From contig JAHWJY010000016.1 of assembly GCA_019348135.1 (NCBI GenBank), forward strand, positions 1 through 36,564: DNA of 36,564 nucleotides. Reading direction: 5' to 3'. Positions 22,797-31,982 of this stretch are shown here, piece by piece (position 1 is the stretch's first letter; the number at the start of each line of letters is the position of its first letter). Source of the DNA: Actinomycetota bacterium (lineage in GTDB: Bacteria; Actinomycetota; Nitriliruptoria; Nitriliruptorales; Nitriliruptoraceae). Under the pieces are notes generated by a model. The model saw only the letters and a program-made list of their open reading frames with translations, did no database searches and was not told the origin of the DNA. The position numbers were made by a program, and so were the translations under genes.

Positions 22797-24062
22797 ATGC
22801 GTGCACCGGTCACGTACGCCGACGTCGTGGTCGTCGGGGCCGGACCGGGCGGGAGCACCACGGCGGCCCACCTCGCGGGTCTCGGACACGACGTCCTGCT
22901 GATCGAGAAGGAGTCGTTCCCGCGCGACAAGGTCTGCGGGGACGGGCTCACGCCGCGCGTCATCAAGGAGCTGCTCGACCTCGGGCTCGAACGCGAGGCG
23001 CGGGGCGAGGTCCCCGGCTGGGCGACGCAGCACGGGCTACGGATCCACGGCGGCCACACGGTCATGCAGCTGCCGTGGCCGACGCTCGAGGACTGGCCGG
23101 GTTGGGGAGGTACGGCGACCCGGAAGGTGTTCGACGCCCGCCTGGCCGACCTCGCCGTCGAACGCGGCGCGATGCTGTGGCAGTCCACCACCGTGACCGG
23201 CCCGGTGCGGCGGGACGACCTCGGTGGCCGCATCGCCGGCGTGCGCTGGCGCGACGCCGAGGGCGGCGAGGGCGAGGTCCGCGCCCCGGTGGTCGTGGCG
23301 GCGGACGGCCCGAGCTCGAAGCTCGCGTCCGCGATGGGGCTGCAGCGACGCACGGACCGGCCGATGGCGGTCGCGGTGCGGACCTACTACGAGTCGCCGG
23401 CGGCCGACGACGACTGGATCAGCTCGTTCCTCGACCTGCGTGACGACACCGGTGACCTGCTGTCGGGCTACGGCTGGATCTTCCCCCTCGACGACGGGAC
23501 CATCAACGTCGGCCTCGGTCTGCTCGACACGTCGAAGGATTTCCGCAACGTCAACTACCGCGAGCTCATGACGCGCTGGGCGCGGGGGCTCGAGGCCGAG
23601 TGGGGCACGGCCGTCGAGGCGCAACGTGGCCCCATCCGGTCGGGTCCCATCCCGATGGGCTTCAACCGCACCCCGCTCCACCGCTCCGGCCTGGTGCTCG
23701 TGGGCGACTCGGCGGGCATGGTCAACCCCATGAACGGCGAGGGCATCTCGTACGCCATGGAGTCGGCCAAGCTCGCGGCCGAGGTCATCGACCACGCCCT
23801 CGCCGTCCGCCGCACGGACGTCCTGGACGGCTACGACCGCGAGCTGCGTCGCCGCTGGGGCGGCTACTACACCCTCGGCCGGCTCTTCGCCGACCTCATG
23901 GGCCACCCCACCGTCATGCACGTGTGCACCGAGTACGGCATGCCCGTCCGGCCCCTGATGGAGTTCGTCTTCAAGCTGATGGCGCACCTGACGGACGAGC
24001 GCCCGTCCGATGCGAAGGACGCGATCATCAACACCCTCAGCAGGTTGGCACCCGCCGCCTGA
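22797..24062 (+). CDS. menJ: Geranylgeranyl-reductase-family FAD enzyme, likely menaquinone reductase MenJ
   Basis: A 421-residue flavoprotein. The N-terminal Rossmann motif is [17 protein letters not shown] (11-27). The family signature [14 protein letters not shown] (41-54) and the second FAD motif [20 protein letters not shown] (in the ~300s) are both intact. Members saturate isoprenoid double bonds; mycobacterial MenJ (Rv0561c) reduces one double bond in the menaquinone tail. That function is inferred here from the men/nuo context, and archaeol-type or chlorophyll substrates are unlikely in this setting. ATG at 22797 has GGAGG upstream. Promoter and Rex-like operator lie directly in front. 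It precedes nuoA by 188 bp on the same strand. Confidence 0.88.
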   Translation: MRAPVTYADVVVVGAGPGGSTTAAHLAGLGHDVLLIEKESFPRDKVCGDGLTPRVIKELLDLGLEREARGEVPGWATQHGLRIHGGHTVMQLPWPTLEDWPGWGGTATRKVFDARLADLAVERGAMLWQSTTVTGPVRRDDLGGRIAGVRWRDAEGGEGEVRAPVVVAADGPSSKLASAMGLQRRTDRPMAVAVRTYYESPAADDDWISSFLDLRDDTGDLLSGYGWIFPLDDGTINVGLGLLDTSKDFRNVNYRELMTRWARGLEAEWGTAVEAQRGPIRSGPIPMGFNRTPLHRSGLVLVGDSAGMVNPMNGEGISYAMESAKLAAEVIDHALAVRRTDVLDGYDRELRRRWGGYYTLGRLFADLMGHPTVMHVCTEYGMPVRPLMEFVFKLMAHLTDERPSDAKDAIINTLSRLAPAA

Positions 24063-24076
24063 CACGCCCACCCCCG

Positions 24077-24115
24077 GGGTTCCTCGGGGACCCGGTCGCC
24101 CGACCGGTGATCACC
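24077..24115 (+). other. Cluster of inverted repeats upstream of nuoA
   Basis: Three structures follow one another: GGGTTCC/GGGACCC with a TCG loop (24077-24093, one T.G pair), CCGGTCG/CGACCGG with a CC loop (24092-24107), and the palindrome GGTGATCACC (24106-24115). The first may terminate menJ transcripts; the last touches the nuoA -35 element. Confidence 0.45.
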
Positions 24116-24145
24116 TTGCAGGTCCCGAGCTCCCACCCCTACGGT
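24116..24145 (+). promoter_or_regulatory. Sigma70-like promoter for nuoA
   Basis: -35 TTGCAG (24116-24121), an 18-bp spacer, and -10 TACGGT (24140-24145). This gives a ~100-nt leader before the nuoA GTG. It lies just after the menJ hairpins, so nuo may have its own promoter besides read-through from menJ. Confidence 0.5.
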
Positions 24146-24250
24146 TCGCCCCGAGCGAGAGGCGTCCACGACGTTCTCCGACCCGGGTCCCCCGGGAGCC
24201 CGCACCGGCCGCCCGACACGCCCACGCTCGACCCCAGAGAGGACGGGATC

Positions 24251-24610
24251 GTGCTTTCCGAGTACCTACCCATCCTGCTGTTGTTCATCGTCGCGGCGGC
24301 GTTCGCCGTCGGGTCCATCGCGGCGGCGAGCCTCGTCGGTCCGAGCGTGCCGAACCCGACCAAGCTGGCGGCCTACGAGTCCGGCAACGAGCCGCTCGCC
24401 GACGTCAAGGGCACCCGCTTCTCCGTCCAGTTCTACCTCGTCGCGATGATGTTCCTCATCTTCGACATCGAGACCGTCTTCCTCTACCCATGGGCGGTCG
24501 TCTACCGCAGCCTCGGGTGGTTCGCGCTGGGTCAGATGGCGATCTTCATCGGCATCCTCGGCGTCGCCTTCGTCTACGAGCTCGGCCGAGGAGGTCTCGA
24601 ATGGGACTAG
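24251..24610 (+). CDS. nuoA: NADH-quinone oxidoreductase subunit A
   Basis: A 119-residue membrane subunit of complex I, with three hydrophobic segments. The conserved loop between helices 1 and 2 ([20 protein letters not shown]) and [15 protein letters not shown] in helix 2 are diagnostic. GTG at 24251 is preceded by AGAGAGGA; the track's 23600 start lies within menJ. Its 3' end overlaps nuoB by 10 bp. Normal length. First gene of nuoA-L in the canonical order. Confidence 0.96.
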   Translation: MLSEYLPILLLFIVAAAFAVGSIAAASLVGPSVPNPTKLAAYESGNEPLADVKGTRFSVQFYLVAMMFLIFDIETVFLYPWAVVYRSLGWFALGQMAIFIGILGVAFVYELGRGGLEWD

Positions 24611-25089
24611 AGGAGAAGCTGCCCTCCGGGATCCTCCTGACGAACCTCGAGAAGGTCGTCAACTACAGCCGTGGCGCCTCGCTGTGGCCGGCCACGTTCG
24701 GGCTGGCGTGCTGCGCCATCGAGATGATGGCCACCGGTGGCGCCCGCCACGACATGGCACGGTTCGGGATGGAGGTCTTCCGCGCGTCCCCGCGCCAGGC
24801 CGACCTCATGATCGTGGCCGGTCGGGTCAGCCAGAAGATGGCTCCCGTCCTGCGGCGCATCTACGACCAGATGTCGGACCCGAAGTGGGTCCTGTCGATG
24901 GGCGTGTGCGCCACCTCCGGCGGCATGTTCAACAACTACGCGCTCGTCCAGGGCGTGGACCACATCGTGCCGGTCGACATGTACGTCCCGGGGTGCCCGC
25001 CGCGCCCCGAGATGCTGATGGACGGGATCCTCAAGCTCCACGCCAAGATCCGGGGCGAGACGTTCGAGGAGCAGGGGGCCCGCGCGTGA
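24601..25089 (+). CDS. nuoB: NADH-quinone oxidoreductase subunit B
   Basis: A 162-residue peripheral-arm subunit carrying the terminal [4Fe-4S] cluster N2 next to the quinone site. All four ligands are present: the tandem Cys37-Cys38 in [11 protein letters not shown], Cys103 in MGVCATSGG, and Cys132 in [11 protein letters not shown] at 24601 lies inside the last codons of nuoA (10-bp overlap). The stop overlaps the nuoC GTG. Complete and typical. Confidence 0.97.
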   Translation: MGLEEKLPSGILLTNLEKVVNYSRGASLWPATFGLACCAIEMMATGGARHDMARFGMEVFRASPRQADLMIVAGRVSQKMAPVLRRIYDQMSDPKWVLSMGVCATSGGMFNNYALVQGVDHIVPVDMYVPGCPPRPEMLMDGILKLHAKIRGETFEEQGARA

Positions 25090-25799
25090 CGGCCCAGCAC
25101 CCGCCCCGCGGCTCCGACGCGGTGACCGTCGGCTCCGACCCGCTCTCGCACGAGCAGATCGAGCAGCGCGTCCAGGCGCGCTTCCCCGCCGTCGCGGCCG
25201 ACATCGCGTTCGCCGAGCTCACGCTGTTCGTCGCGGCCGAGGAGCTCCTCGACCTGCTCCGGTTCTGCCGCGACGACGAGGAGCTCTCCTGCGAGTCCCT
25301 CGCCGACGTCGGGGGTGTCCACTTCCCCGCCGGCGAGCACGTGATCGAGCGCCAGGCATCGACCACGGGCTGGCCGGCGCACCGGGTCAGCCGCGACATC
25401 GGCGTCGTCGAGGTCAACTACATCCTGCGGTCGCTGCGTCGCAACCACTGGTTCCGCGTCGCGTGCGCCACCTCCGACGACGGCGGCACCCTGCCGTCCG
25501 TCACCGGGATGTGGCCCGGCGCGAACTTCCCCGAACGCGAGATCTTCGACATGTTCGGGGTCGCGTTCGAGGGCCATCCGGACCTGACGCGCATCCTGAT
25601 GCCGGACGACTGGCTCGGTCACCCGCTGCGCAAGGACTACCCGCTCGGCGGCGTCGACACGAACTACAAGCACGGCAAGTTCATCCCGCCTCCGCACCAG
25701 CGCGATCTGCGCGAGGTCATCGGCGACACCCCGGCCGCCACCCGCCATCTGCCGCTCCTCCCCGGTGATGCCGACAGCGAGACCGGAGGCGACCAGTGA
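25086..25799 (+). CDS. nuoC: NADH-quinone oxidoreductase subunit C
   Basis: A 237-residue 30-kDa subunit of complex I that helps hold the quinone-binding module. The signature [20 protein letters not shown] and the following [19 protein letters not shown] are diagnostic. The N-terminal ~25 residues are polar and poorly conserved. GTG at 25086 overlaps the nuoB stop (GTGA). The end overlaps nuoD in the same way. Separate from nuoD, not fused as in Escherichia coli. Confidence 0.96.
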   Translation: MTAQHPPRGSDAVTVGSDPLSHEQIEQRVQARFPAVAADIAFAELTLFVAAEELLDLLRFCRDDEELSCESLADVGGVHFPAGEHVIERQASTTGWPAHRVSRDIGVVEVNYILRSLRRNHWFRVACATSDDGGTLPSVTGMWPGANFPEREIFDMFGVAFEGHPDLTRILMPDDWLGHPLRKDYPLGGVDTNYKHGKFIPPPHQRDLREVIGDTPAATRHLPLLPGDADSETGGDQ

Positions 25800-27091
25800 G
25801 CACCACCGCATCGGACGACTTCGGGCAGGACGTCTTCGTCGACGGCGCCGACTGGGAGGTCGTCGAGGACGCCGTCGGCGAGTCGACGATCACGGTCAAC
25901 ATGGGGCCGCAGCACCCCTCGACCCACGGGGTGCTCCGGCTCGTCCTCGAGCTCGAGGGCGAGATCGTCCGCAACGTCAAGCCCGTGATCGGCTACCTCC
26001 ACACCGGCATCGAGAAGAACGCCGAGTACCGCACCTGGGTCCAGGGCACGACCTTCGTGACCCGCATGGACTACCTGTCGCCGTTCTACAACGAGACGGC
26101 GTTCTGCCTCGCGGTCGAGAAGCTGTTGGACATCGAGGTCCCGGAGCGGGCGCAGACGATCCGCGTCATCCTGATGGAGTTCAACCGCATCGCGAGCCAC
26201 CTCGTGTGGCTGGCGACCGGGGGGATGGAGCTCGGCGCCATCGGGATGATGATCTACGGCTTCCGCGAGCGGGAGCACATCCTCGACCTGTTCGAGTCGC
26301 AGACCGGCCTGCGGATGAACCACGCCTGGATCCGTCCCGGTGGGCTCGCCAACGACGTCACGGACGACTTCGTGCAGCGCTGCGAGCACCTGCTGGGACT
26401 GCTCCCCGAGAAGATGCGTGAGTACGAGGACCTCCTCCTCGACAACCCCATCTGGCGCGAGCGCCTCACCGACGTGGGCGTCCTCTCCGCGGGCGACGCC
26501 GTGCGTATGGGCGTCACCGGGCCGCTCCTGCGCGCGGCCGGCGTCCCCGCCGACCTGCGCAAGGCCCAGCCGTACTGCGGCTACGAGCGCTACGAGTTCG
26601 ACGTCCCCACCCAGGACAGCGGTGACAGCTTCGCGCGCTTCCTCGTCCGCCTCGAGGAGATGCGCCAGTCGATGCGGATCATCCGCCAGGCGCTGGACAT
26701 CCTGCCCGGCGGCCCGGTGATGGTCGCGGACAAGCACATCGCCTGGCCGGCGCAGCAGTCGCTCGGCCCCGACGGGATCGGCAACGACCCGGCGTACATC
26801 CGCCACATCATGGGTGAGTCCATGGAGGCGCTGATCAACCACTTCAAGCTCGTGACCCAGGGCTTCACGGTCCCGGCCGGGCAGGTCTACGTGCCCGTCG
26901 AGTCACCCCGGGGCGAGCTCGGGTACGCCGTCACCTCCAACGGCACGAACAAGCCGTACCGGATCCACGTGCGCGACCCCAGCTTCGTCAACCTGCAGGC
27001 CACCAACCTGATGAGCAAGGACCGCATGGTCTCGGACCTCATCGCCATCGTCGCGTCGCTCGACCCCGTCATGGGTGGCGTCGACCGCTAG
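25796..27091 (+). CDS. nuoD: NADH-quinone oxidoreductase subunit D
   Basis: A 431-residue 49-kDa subunit that forms the quinone-reduction site with NuoB. It shows [15 protein letters not shown], the quinone-site region [17 protein letters not shown], and the canonical ending [10 protein letters not shown]. Homologous to the large subunit of [NiFe] hydrogenases but without the nickel-ligand cysteines, as expected. GTG at 25796 overlaps nuoC. It is followed by the longest gap in the nuo run (61 bp) and a hairpin. Confidence 0.97.
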   Translation: MSTTASDDFGQDVFVDGADWEVVEDAVGESTITVNMGPQHPSTHGVLRLVLELEGEIVRNVKPVIGYLHTGIEKNAEYRTWVQGTTFVTRMDYLSPFYNETAFCLAVEKLLDIEVPERAQTIRVILMEFNRIASHLVWLATGGMELGAIGMMIYGFREREHILDLFESQTGLRMNHAWIRPGGLANDVTDDFVQRCEHLLGLLPEKMREYEDLLLDNPIWRERLTDVGVLSAGDAVRMGVTGPLLRAAGVPADLRKAQPYCGYERYEFDVPTQDSGDSFARFLVRLEEMRQSMRIIRQALDILPGGPVMVADKHIAWPAQQSLGPDGIGNDPAYIRHIMGESMEALINHFKLVTQGFTVPAGQVYVPVESPRGELGYAVTSNGTNKPYRIHVRDPSFVNLQATNLMSKDRMVSDLIAIVASLDPVMGGVDR

Positions 27092-27097
27092 CCCGCC

Positions 27098-27120
27098 CGC
27101 GCCGGACGCCCTCCGGCGCG
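27098..27120 (+). other. Perfect hairpin between nuoD and nuoE
   Basis: CGCGCCGGA (27098-27106) pairs with TCCGGCGCG (27112-27120) around CGCCC: a 9-bp perfect stem, 6 nt after the nuoD stop. No T-run. It may be an RNA-processing, stabilising or partial-termination element inside the operon. Confidence 0.55.
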
Positions 27121-27152
27121 AGCCCGAACCAGACCAGACACGGAGACGTCAC

Positions 27153-28196
27153 GTGCCGGTTTCCGACACCACGCGCGAGGCAGCCGCAGCCCTCGTGAAG
27201 CGTTACCCCGTGGCGCGGTCGGCCCTGCTCCCGCTCCTGCACCTGGTGCAGGCGGACCACGGGCACGTCACCGACGAGGGCATCGCGTTCTGCGCCGAGT
27301 CCCTCGGCCTGACCAAGGCCGAGGTCGGTGCGGTCGCGACCTTCTACACCATGTTCAAGCGCCAGCCGGTCGGCGACTACCTCCTGTCCGTCTGCACCAA
27401 CCCGACCTGCAAGATCGCCGGTGCCCAGGACATCTACGACGGCTACGTCGAGCAGCTCGGGGGCCACCACAGCGACAGCGACGGGGTCACGGTCGAGCAC
27501 GCCGAGTGCCTCGGCATCTGCGACGCCGCGCCGGTCGTCCAGGTGAACTACGAGATGTTCGGCCCCGTCACCAAGCCGGAGGCCGACGAGCTCCTCGCCG
27601 CCTGCCGCAAGGGCAGCCCGCCGGCGTCGAACTGGTCGAACGAGGTCCCTCGGACGTTCCGGGAGGTCGAGTTCGAGCTGTCGGGCGCGACCGACGGGAC
27701 CGACGAGCTGCTCGCGGCGGCCGCCCGCGCCCAGGTCGAGGCCGAGGTGCCGCCGACGTACCGCAGCGGCGAGACCGACATCCCGGTGACCCACCCGGGG
27801 GGCGACCCGAAGGGCATCGGCGCCGAGGTGCTGCGCGAGCGCACCTCCGGCGCCGCCGAACGCGGCGGCCTGGCGGAGGAGCGGGCCGAGGCGGACGCCG
27901 AGCCGCACGTCTCCGCCCAGGCGTCGGAGGCCGAGCAGGACGCCGTGGAGGACGCCGAGCTCGCCGACGAGGAGCGCGGCGTGGCCGAGGAGCGCAGCGA
28001 CCAGGCTGCGGACCCCACCCCCCAGACGCCCTCGGCCGACGACACCGCCGTGGCGCCGGCGGCGGGCGAGATGCCGCCCGAGGCGGCGGGCGACACCCCC
28101 ACCGCCACGGAGCAGAGCCAGGTCGAGCGCAAGGTCGCCACCGGTGGCGCGGAGGCGGAGCCGAGCACGCACGGCGCAGAAGAAGGCGAGGCCTGA
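27153..28196 (+). CDS. nuoE: NADH-quinone oxidoreductase subunit E with long acidic C-terminal extension
   Basis: This 347-residue protein carries the NuoE thioredoxin-like [2Fe-2S] domain in residues ~1-155. Cluster ligands are Cys81 and Cys86 in CTNPTC and Cys119 and Cys123 in CLGIC. NuoE usually has ~160-250 residues. Here a further ~115 residues (~231-347) are low-complexity, rich in Ala and Glu (AEERAEADAE, DAELADEERG), and probably disordered or coiled. GTG at 27153 has GGAGA 7 nt upstream. The stop lies one base before the nuoF GTG. Electron-transfer role with NuoF and NuoG is secure; the tail's role is unknown. Confidence 0.93.
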   Translation: MPVSDTTREAAAALVKRYPVARSALLPLLHLVQADHGHVTDEGIAFCAESLGLTKAEVGAVATFYTMFKRQPVGDYLLSVCTNPTCKIAGAQDIYDGYVEQLGGHHSDSDGVTVEHAECLGICDAAPVVQVNYEMFGPVTKPEADELLAACRKGSPPASNWSNEVPRTFREVEFELSGATDGTDELLAAAARAQVEAEVPPTYRSGETDIPVTHPGGDPKGIGAEVLRERTSGAAERGGLAEERAEADAEPHVSAQASEAEQDAVEDAELADEERGVAEERSDQAADPTPQTPSADDTAVAPAAGEMPPEAAGDTPTATEQSQVERKVATGGAEAEPSTHGAEEGEA

Positions 28197-28197
28197 G

Positions 28198-29547
28198 GTG
28201 GCGCAGTTCGGACCCGTGAGGGCCATGACCGCCCGCTACGACGTCGAGGGCGTGCACGACCTCGACGTCTACCTCGAGCACGACGGCTACGAGGGGCTGC
28301 GGGCAGCGCTCGACATGACCCCCGACCAGATCATCGAGCTCGTGAAGGACTCCGGGCTGCGGGGCCGCGGGGGCGCGGGATTCCCCACCGGGATGAAGTG
28401 GTCGTTCGTCGCCCGCGACACCGGCAAGCCGGTCTACGTCGTGTGCAACGCCGACGAGGGCGAGCCGGGCACGTTCAAGGACCGCGAGTACATGGAGCGC
28501 GACCCGCACGCGCTCATCGAGGGCATGATCGTCGCGGGTCTCGCGCTCGAGTCCGTCCAGGGCTACATCTACCTCCGGGGCGAGTTCGCCTTCGCGGGTC
28601 GACGGCTCCGCGACGCCATCCGGCAGGCCTACGACCGCGGGTACCTCGGCGAGGACGTGATGGGGTCGGGCAAGCGCTACGACCTCACCCTGCACCGGGG
28701 CGCGGGCGCCTACATCTGCGGTGAGGAGACGGCGCTGCTCGACTCCCTCGAGGGCCGCCGTGGCCAGCCGCGCCTGCGCCCGCCGTTCCCGGCCACCCAC
28801 GGGCTGTTCGGCTGCCCCACGACGGTCAACAACGTCGAGAGCATCGCCACCGTCCCGTTCCTGCTGCGCCACGGGGCCGCCTGGTTCCGTCAGTGGGGCA
28901 CCGAGAAGTCGCCCGGGTTCAAGCTCATGTGCATCTCGGGCGAGGTGCAGCGGCCGGGCAACTACGAGTTCGCCCTCGGCACGCCCGTCAGCGAGATGAT
29001 CGAGGCGGCGGGCGGGATGCTCGAGGGCCGGGAGCTGTCGTTCTTCTGCCCCGGGGGCTCGTCGACCCCCTACCTCCCCGCGTCGGACGCGGACGTGCCC
29101 TACACCTTCGAGGACATCCAGGAGCGCGGGTCGCTCCTCGGCACCGGTGCGCTGATGGTGTACTCGACCCAGACCTGCATCGTGGACGCGACGCTGCGGT
29201 TCACCGAGTTCTACGAGCACGAGTCCTGCGGCAAGTGCACGCCGTGCCGCGAAGGCGGCTACTGGCTGTCGCAGATCCTGCACCGCATCGAGCACGGCCT
29301 CGGGCGGGAGGAGGACCTCCAGCTCCTGCTCGACATCTGCGACAACGTCTTCGGCCGCAGCTTCTGCGCCCTCGGGGACGGCATGACGAGTCCCATCACG
29401 GCCAGCCTGAAGCACTTCCGCGAGGACTACGAGCAGCACGTCGCCCAGGGTCGCTGCCCCAAGGGGGTCACCCCGCCGACGCCACGCGAGCCGGTCCTCT
29501 CCGTCGCCACGGACGCCGCCGGCTTCCAGAAGGGGGAGCGCCCGTGA
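28198..29547 (+). CDS. nuoF: NADH-quinone oxidoreductase subunit F (FMN/NADH-binding)
   Basis: A 449-residue subunit where NADH passes hydride to FMN. Motifs are GRGGAGFPTGMKW (FMN, 56-68), NADEGEPGTFKDR (NADH, 84-96), GAGAYICGEETALLDSLEG, and the N3 [4Fe-4S] ligands in ESCGKCTPC (Cys344, 347, 350) and SFCALGDG (Cys390). GTG at 28198 is chosen for proximity to the nuoE stop; an ATG at 28225 (MTARYD) is an alternative. The 3' end overlaps nuoG by 4 bp. Complete. Confidence 0.96.
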   Translation: MAQFGPVRAMTARYDVEGVHDLDVYLEHDGYEGLRAALDMTPDQIIELVKDSGLRGRGGAGFPTGMKWSFVARDTGKPVYVVCNADEGEPGTFKDREYMERDPHALIEGMIVAGLALESVQGYIYLRGEFAFAGRRLRDAIRQAYDRGYLGEDVMGSGKRYDLTLHRGAGAYICGEETALLDSLEGRRGQPRLRPPFPATHGLFGCPTTVNNVESIATVPFLLRHGAAWFRQWGTEKSPGFKLMCISGEVQRPGNYEFALGTPVSEMIEAAGGMLEGRELSFFCPGGSSTPYLPASDADVPYTFEDIQERGSLLGTGALMVYSTQTCIVDATLRFTEFYEHESCGKCTPCREGGYWLSQILHRIEHGLGREEDLQLLLDICDNVFGRSFCALGDGMTSPITASLKHFREDYEQHVAQGRCPKGVTPPTPREPVLSVATDAAGFQKGERP

Positions 29548-31982
29548 GCGAACAGAAGGTCACGCTGACCATCGACGGCGAGGAGATCACGGTCCCGAAG
29601 GGGACGCTCGTGATCCGCGCCGCCGAGCAGCTGGGCGTCATCGTCCCGCGGTTCTGCGACCACCCGCTGCTCGACCCCATCGGCGCCTGTCGGCAGTGCA
29701 TCGTCGAGGTCGAGGGCCAGCGCAAGCCGATGATGGCCTGCACCACGACGTGCACCGACGAGATGGTCGTCAAGACCCACCTCACGTCGCAGCTCGCCGC
29801 CGACGGCCAGGCCGGCACGCTCGAGTTCCTGCTGATCAACCACCCGCTCGACTGCCCGATGTGCGACAAGGGCGGCGAGTGCCCGCTGCAGGACCAGGCG
29901 CTCAACCACGGCAACAACGAGTCCCGCTTCGTCGACGAGAAACGCCGCTACCAGAAGCCGGTCGCCGTGTCCGAGCAGATCCTGCTCGACCGCGAGCGCT
30001 GCGTGCTCTGTGCCCGCTGCACGCGCTTCTCCAACGAGATCTCCGGCGACCCCTTCATCGAGCTCTTCGAGCGTGGCGCCCTCGAGCAGGTCGCGATCTA
30101 CGAGGACGAGCCGTACGCCTCCTACTTCTCCGGCAACGTCATCCAGATCTGCCCCGTGGGGGCGCTCACGTCCGCCAGCTACCGCTTCAAGGCGCGACCC
30201 TTCGACGTCCGCACCGCCCCGAGCGTGTGCGACCTGTGCTCCGCCGGCTGCACGCAGACGGTGCAGTCCCGCCACGGCGAGATCCAGCGACAGCTCGCCC
30301 GGACGAACATGCCGGTCAACGAGGCGTGGAACTGCGACAAGGGCCGGTTCGGCTTCAAGGCCCTCACCTCCGAGGCCCGCGTCACCACGCCGAAGCTGCG
30401 TCGCGGCGGCGAGCTCGTCGACGCGAGCTGGGCCGAGGCGCTGACCGCCGTCACGTCGGCCGTCACCGCCGCGAACGGCAAGGGCGCCGGCCGCGTGGCC
30501 GTCGTCACCGGCTCGCGCCTCGCCGACGAGGACGCCTACGCCGTCAGCAAGTACGTGCGCACGGTCCTCCGCAGCGACGACCTCGACTTCCGCACCCGCT
30601 TCGCGCCGGCCGGGGAGCGGGCGGCGCTGGCCGCGTTGGCCGGCCGGGAGACCGCCAGCTACGCCGACGTCGAGCAGGCTCCGGTCATCATCGCGGTCGG
30701 CCTCGACCCCGAGGAGGAGGTGCCGATCCTCCACCTCCGCATCCGCAAGGCGTGGCGCAACCACTCCGCCAAGATCGTCCCCGTCGGGCCACGCATGGGG
30801 TCCATGGCCCCGTTCGCCTACCGCCGGCTCGCGACCGCTCCGGGGGGCGAGGTCGACGCCCTGCGCGCGTTGGGTGCCGCGGCCGGTGCCCGTGACCTCG
30901 ACGCTCCGGAGGGCTACGACGACGCCCAGGTCCGCGGTGTCCTCGACGACCTCGACGGCGTGACGGGCGCGGTGATCCTCGTGGGGGAGCGCGCGCCGGC
31001 CGGTGCCCTCGCGGCGGCCGGCCGGCTCGCGGACGCCATCGGCGCGAAGCTCGCCTGGGTCCCGCGGCGGGGCGGCGCACGCGGTGCGCTCGACGCCGGG
31101 CTGGCCGCGGGGACCCTGCCGGGGGGCCGGTCGCTGGAGGACGCCGGGGACCGCGCCGACGTCGAGGCCGTCTGGGGCGAGCTCCCCACGGTCGCCGGTC
31201 GCGACCTCCACGCCATCCTCACCGACGCCGCCGCGGGCACGATCGACGTGCTGCACCTGATCGGTGTCGACCTCGCCCGCGACGCCGAGTCGGCCGCGCT
31301 GGCGGAGAAGGCGCTCGCGAAGGTCGGCACGGTCATCGTGCAGGACCTCGTCGTCAACGCCACGACCGAGCACGCCGACGTCGTGCTGCCCGTCACCGCG
31401 ACGCAGGAGCGCCACGGGACGCTCACCAACTGGGAGGGACGCCGCCAGCGGTTCTCCCAGGCGATCTCCGGACCCGAGCTGGTCCAGGACGACTGGGAGA
31501 TCGTCGTGCAGCTCGCGGCCATGCTCGGCCAGGACCTGGGGTGGAACGACCTCGAGGCCCTGCGCGGCGAGATGACACGACTGGGCCCCCGCGACGGCGT
31601 GCGGGACTGGCCGGCGCTGCCGGCGTCAGCCGAGGCGTCCGACGACGAGGGCATGCTGCTCGTCACCTACCCGCTGCTGCTCGACCGGGGCACGATGCTG
31701 CTGGACGCCGACGACCTCAACGCCACGGCGCGCTCCCCCTTCGTCGCGCTGCACCCGGACGACGCGGCCCGACTGGGGATCGCCGACGGTGACCTCGTCG
31801 AGGTCGGTGACGGGACCACCACCCTCCGTCTGCCCGCCCGGGTCGAGGACGACATCGTCGCCGGCGCGGTGTACGTGCCGACCAACTCGACCGACACGCC
31901 CGTGACCGCGCTCGTGCCCGTCGCGGGGGGCCCCGCCCGCGTCGCGGTGTCGGTCAGCGAGCCGGCGGAGGTGGGCGCATGA
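29544..31982 (+). CDS. nuoG: NADH-quinone oxidoreductase subunit G
   Basis: An 812-residue iron-sulfur subunit. The N-terminal ferredoxin domain carries a [2Fe-2S] set (Cys38, 49, 52, 66). Cluster N5 uses His100 with Cys104, 107 and 113. Cluster N4 uses Cys153, 156, 159 and 203. The extra off-pathway cluster N7 is also present (Cys229, 232, 236, 264), as in Thermus and E. coli. The rest is a molybdopterin-oxidoreductase-like domain without a clear cofactor site. GTG at 29544 overlaps nuoF. The end overlaps nuoH (ATGA). Length is in the normal range. Confidence 0.95.
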   Translation: MSEQKVTLTIDGEEITVPKGTLVIRAAEQLGVIVPRFCDHPLLDPIGACRQCIVEVEGQRKPMMACTTTCTDEMVVKTHLTSQLAADGQAGTLEFLLINHPLDCPMCDKGGECPLQDQALNHGNNESRFVDEKRRYQKPVAVSEQILLDRERCVLCARCTRFSNEISGDPFIELFERGALEQVAIYEDEPYASYFSGNVIQICPVGALTSASYRFKARPFDVRTAPSVCDLCSAGCTQTVQSRHGEIQRQLARTNMPVNEAWNCDKGRFGFKALTSEARVTTPKLRRGGELVDASWAEALTAVTSAVTAANGKGAGRVAVVTGSRLADEDAYAVSKYVRTVLRSDDLDFRTRFAPAGERAALAALAGRETASYADVEQAPVIIAVGLDPEEEVPILHLRIRKAWRNHSAKIVPVGPRMGSMAPFAYRRLATAPGGEVDALRALGAAAGARDLDAPEGYDDAQVRGVLDDLDGVTGAVILVGERAPAGALAAAGRLADAIGAKLAWVPRRGGARGALDAGLAAGTLPGGRSLEDAGDRADVEAVWGELPTVAGRDLHAILTDAAAGTIDVLHLIGVDLARDAESAALAEKALAKVGTVIVQDLVVNATTEHADVVLPVTATQERHGTLTNWEGRRQRFSQAISGPELVQDDWEIVVQLAAMLGQDLGWNDLEALRGEMTRLGPRDGVRDWPALPASAEASDDEGMLLVTYPLLLDRGTMLLDADDLNATARSPFVALHPDDAARLGIADGDLVEVGDGTTTLRLPARVEDDIVAGAVYVPTNSTDTPVTALVPVAGGPARVAVSVSEPAEVGA

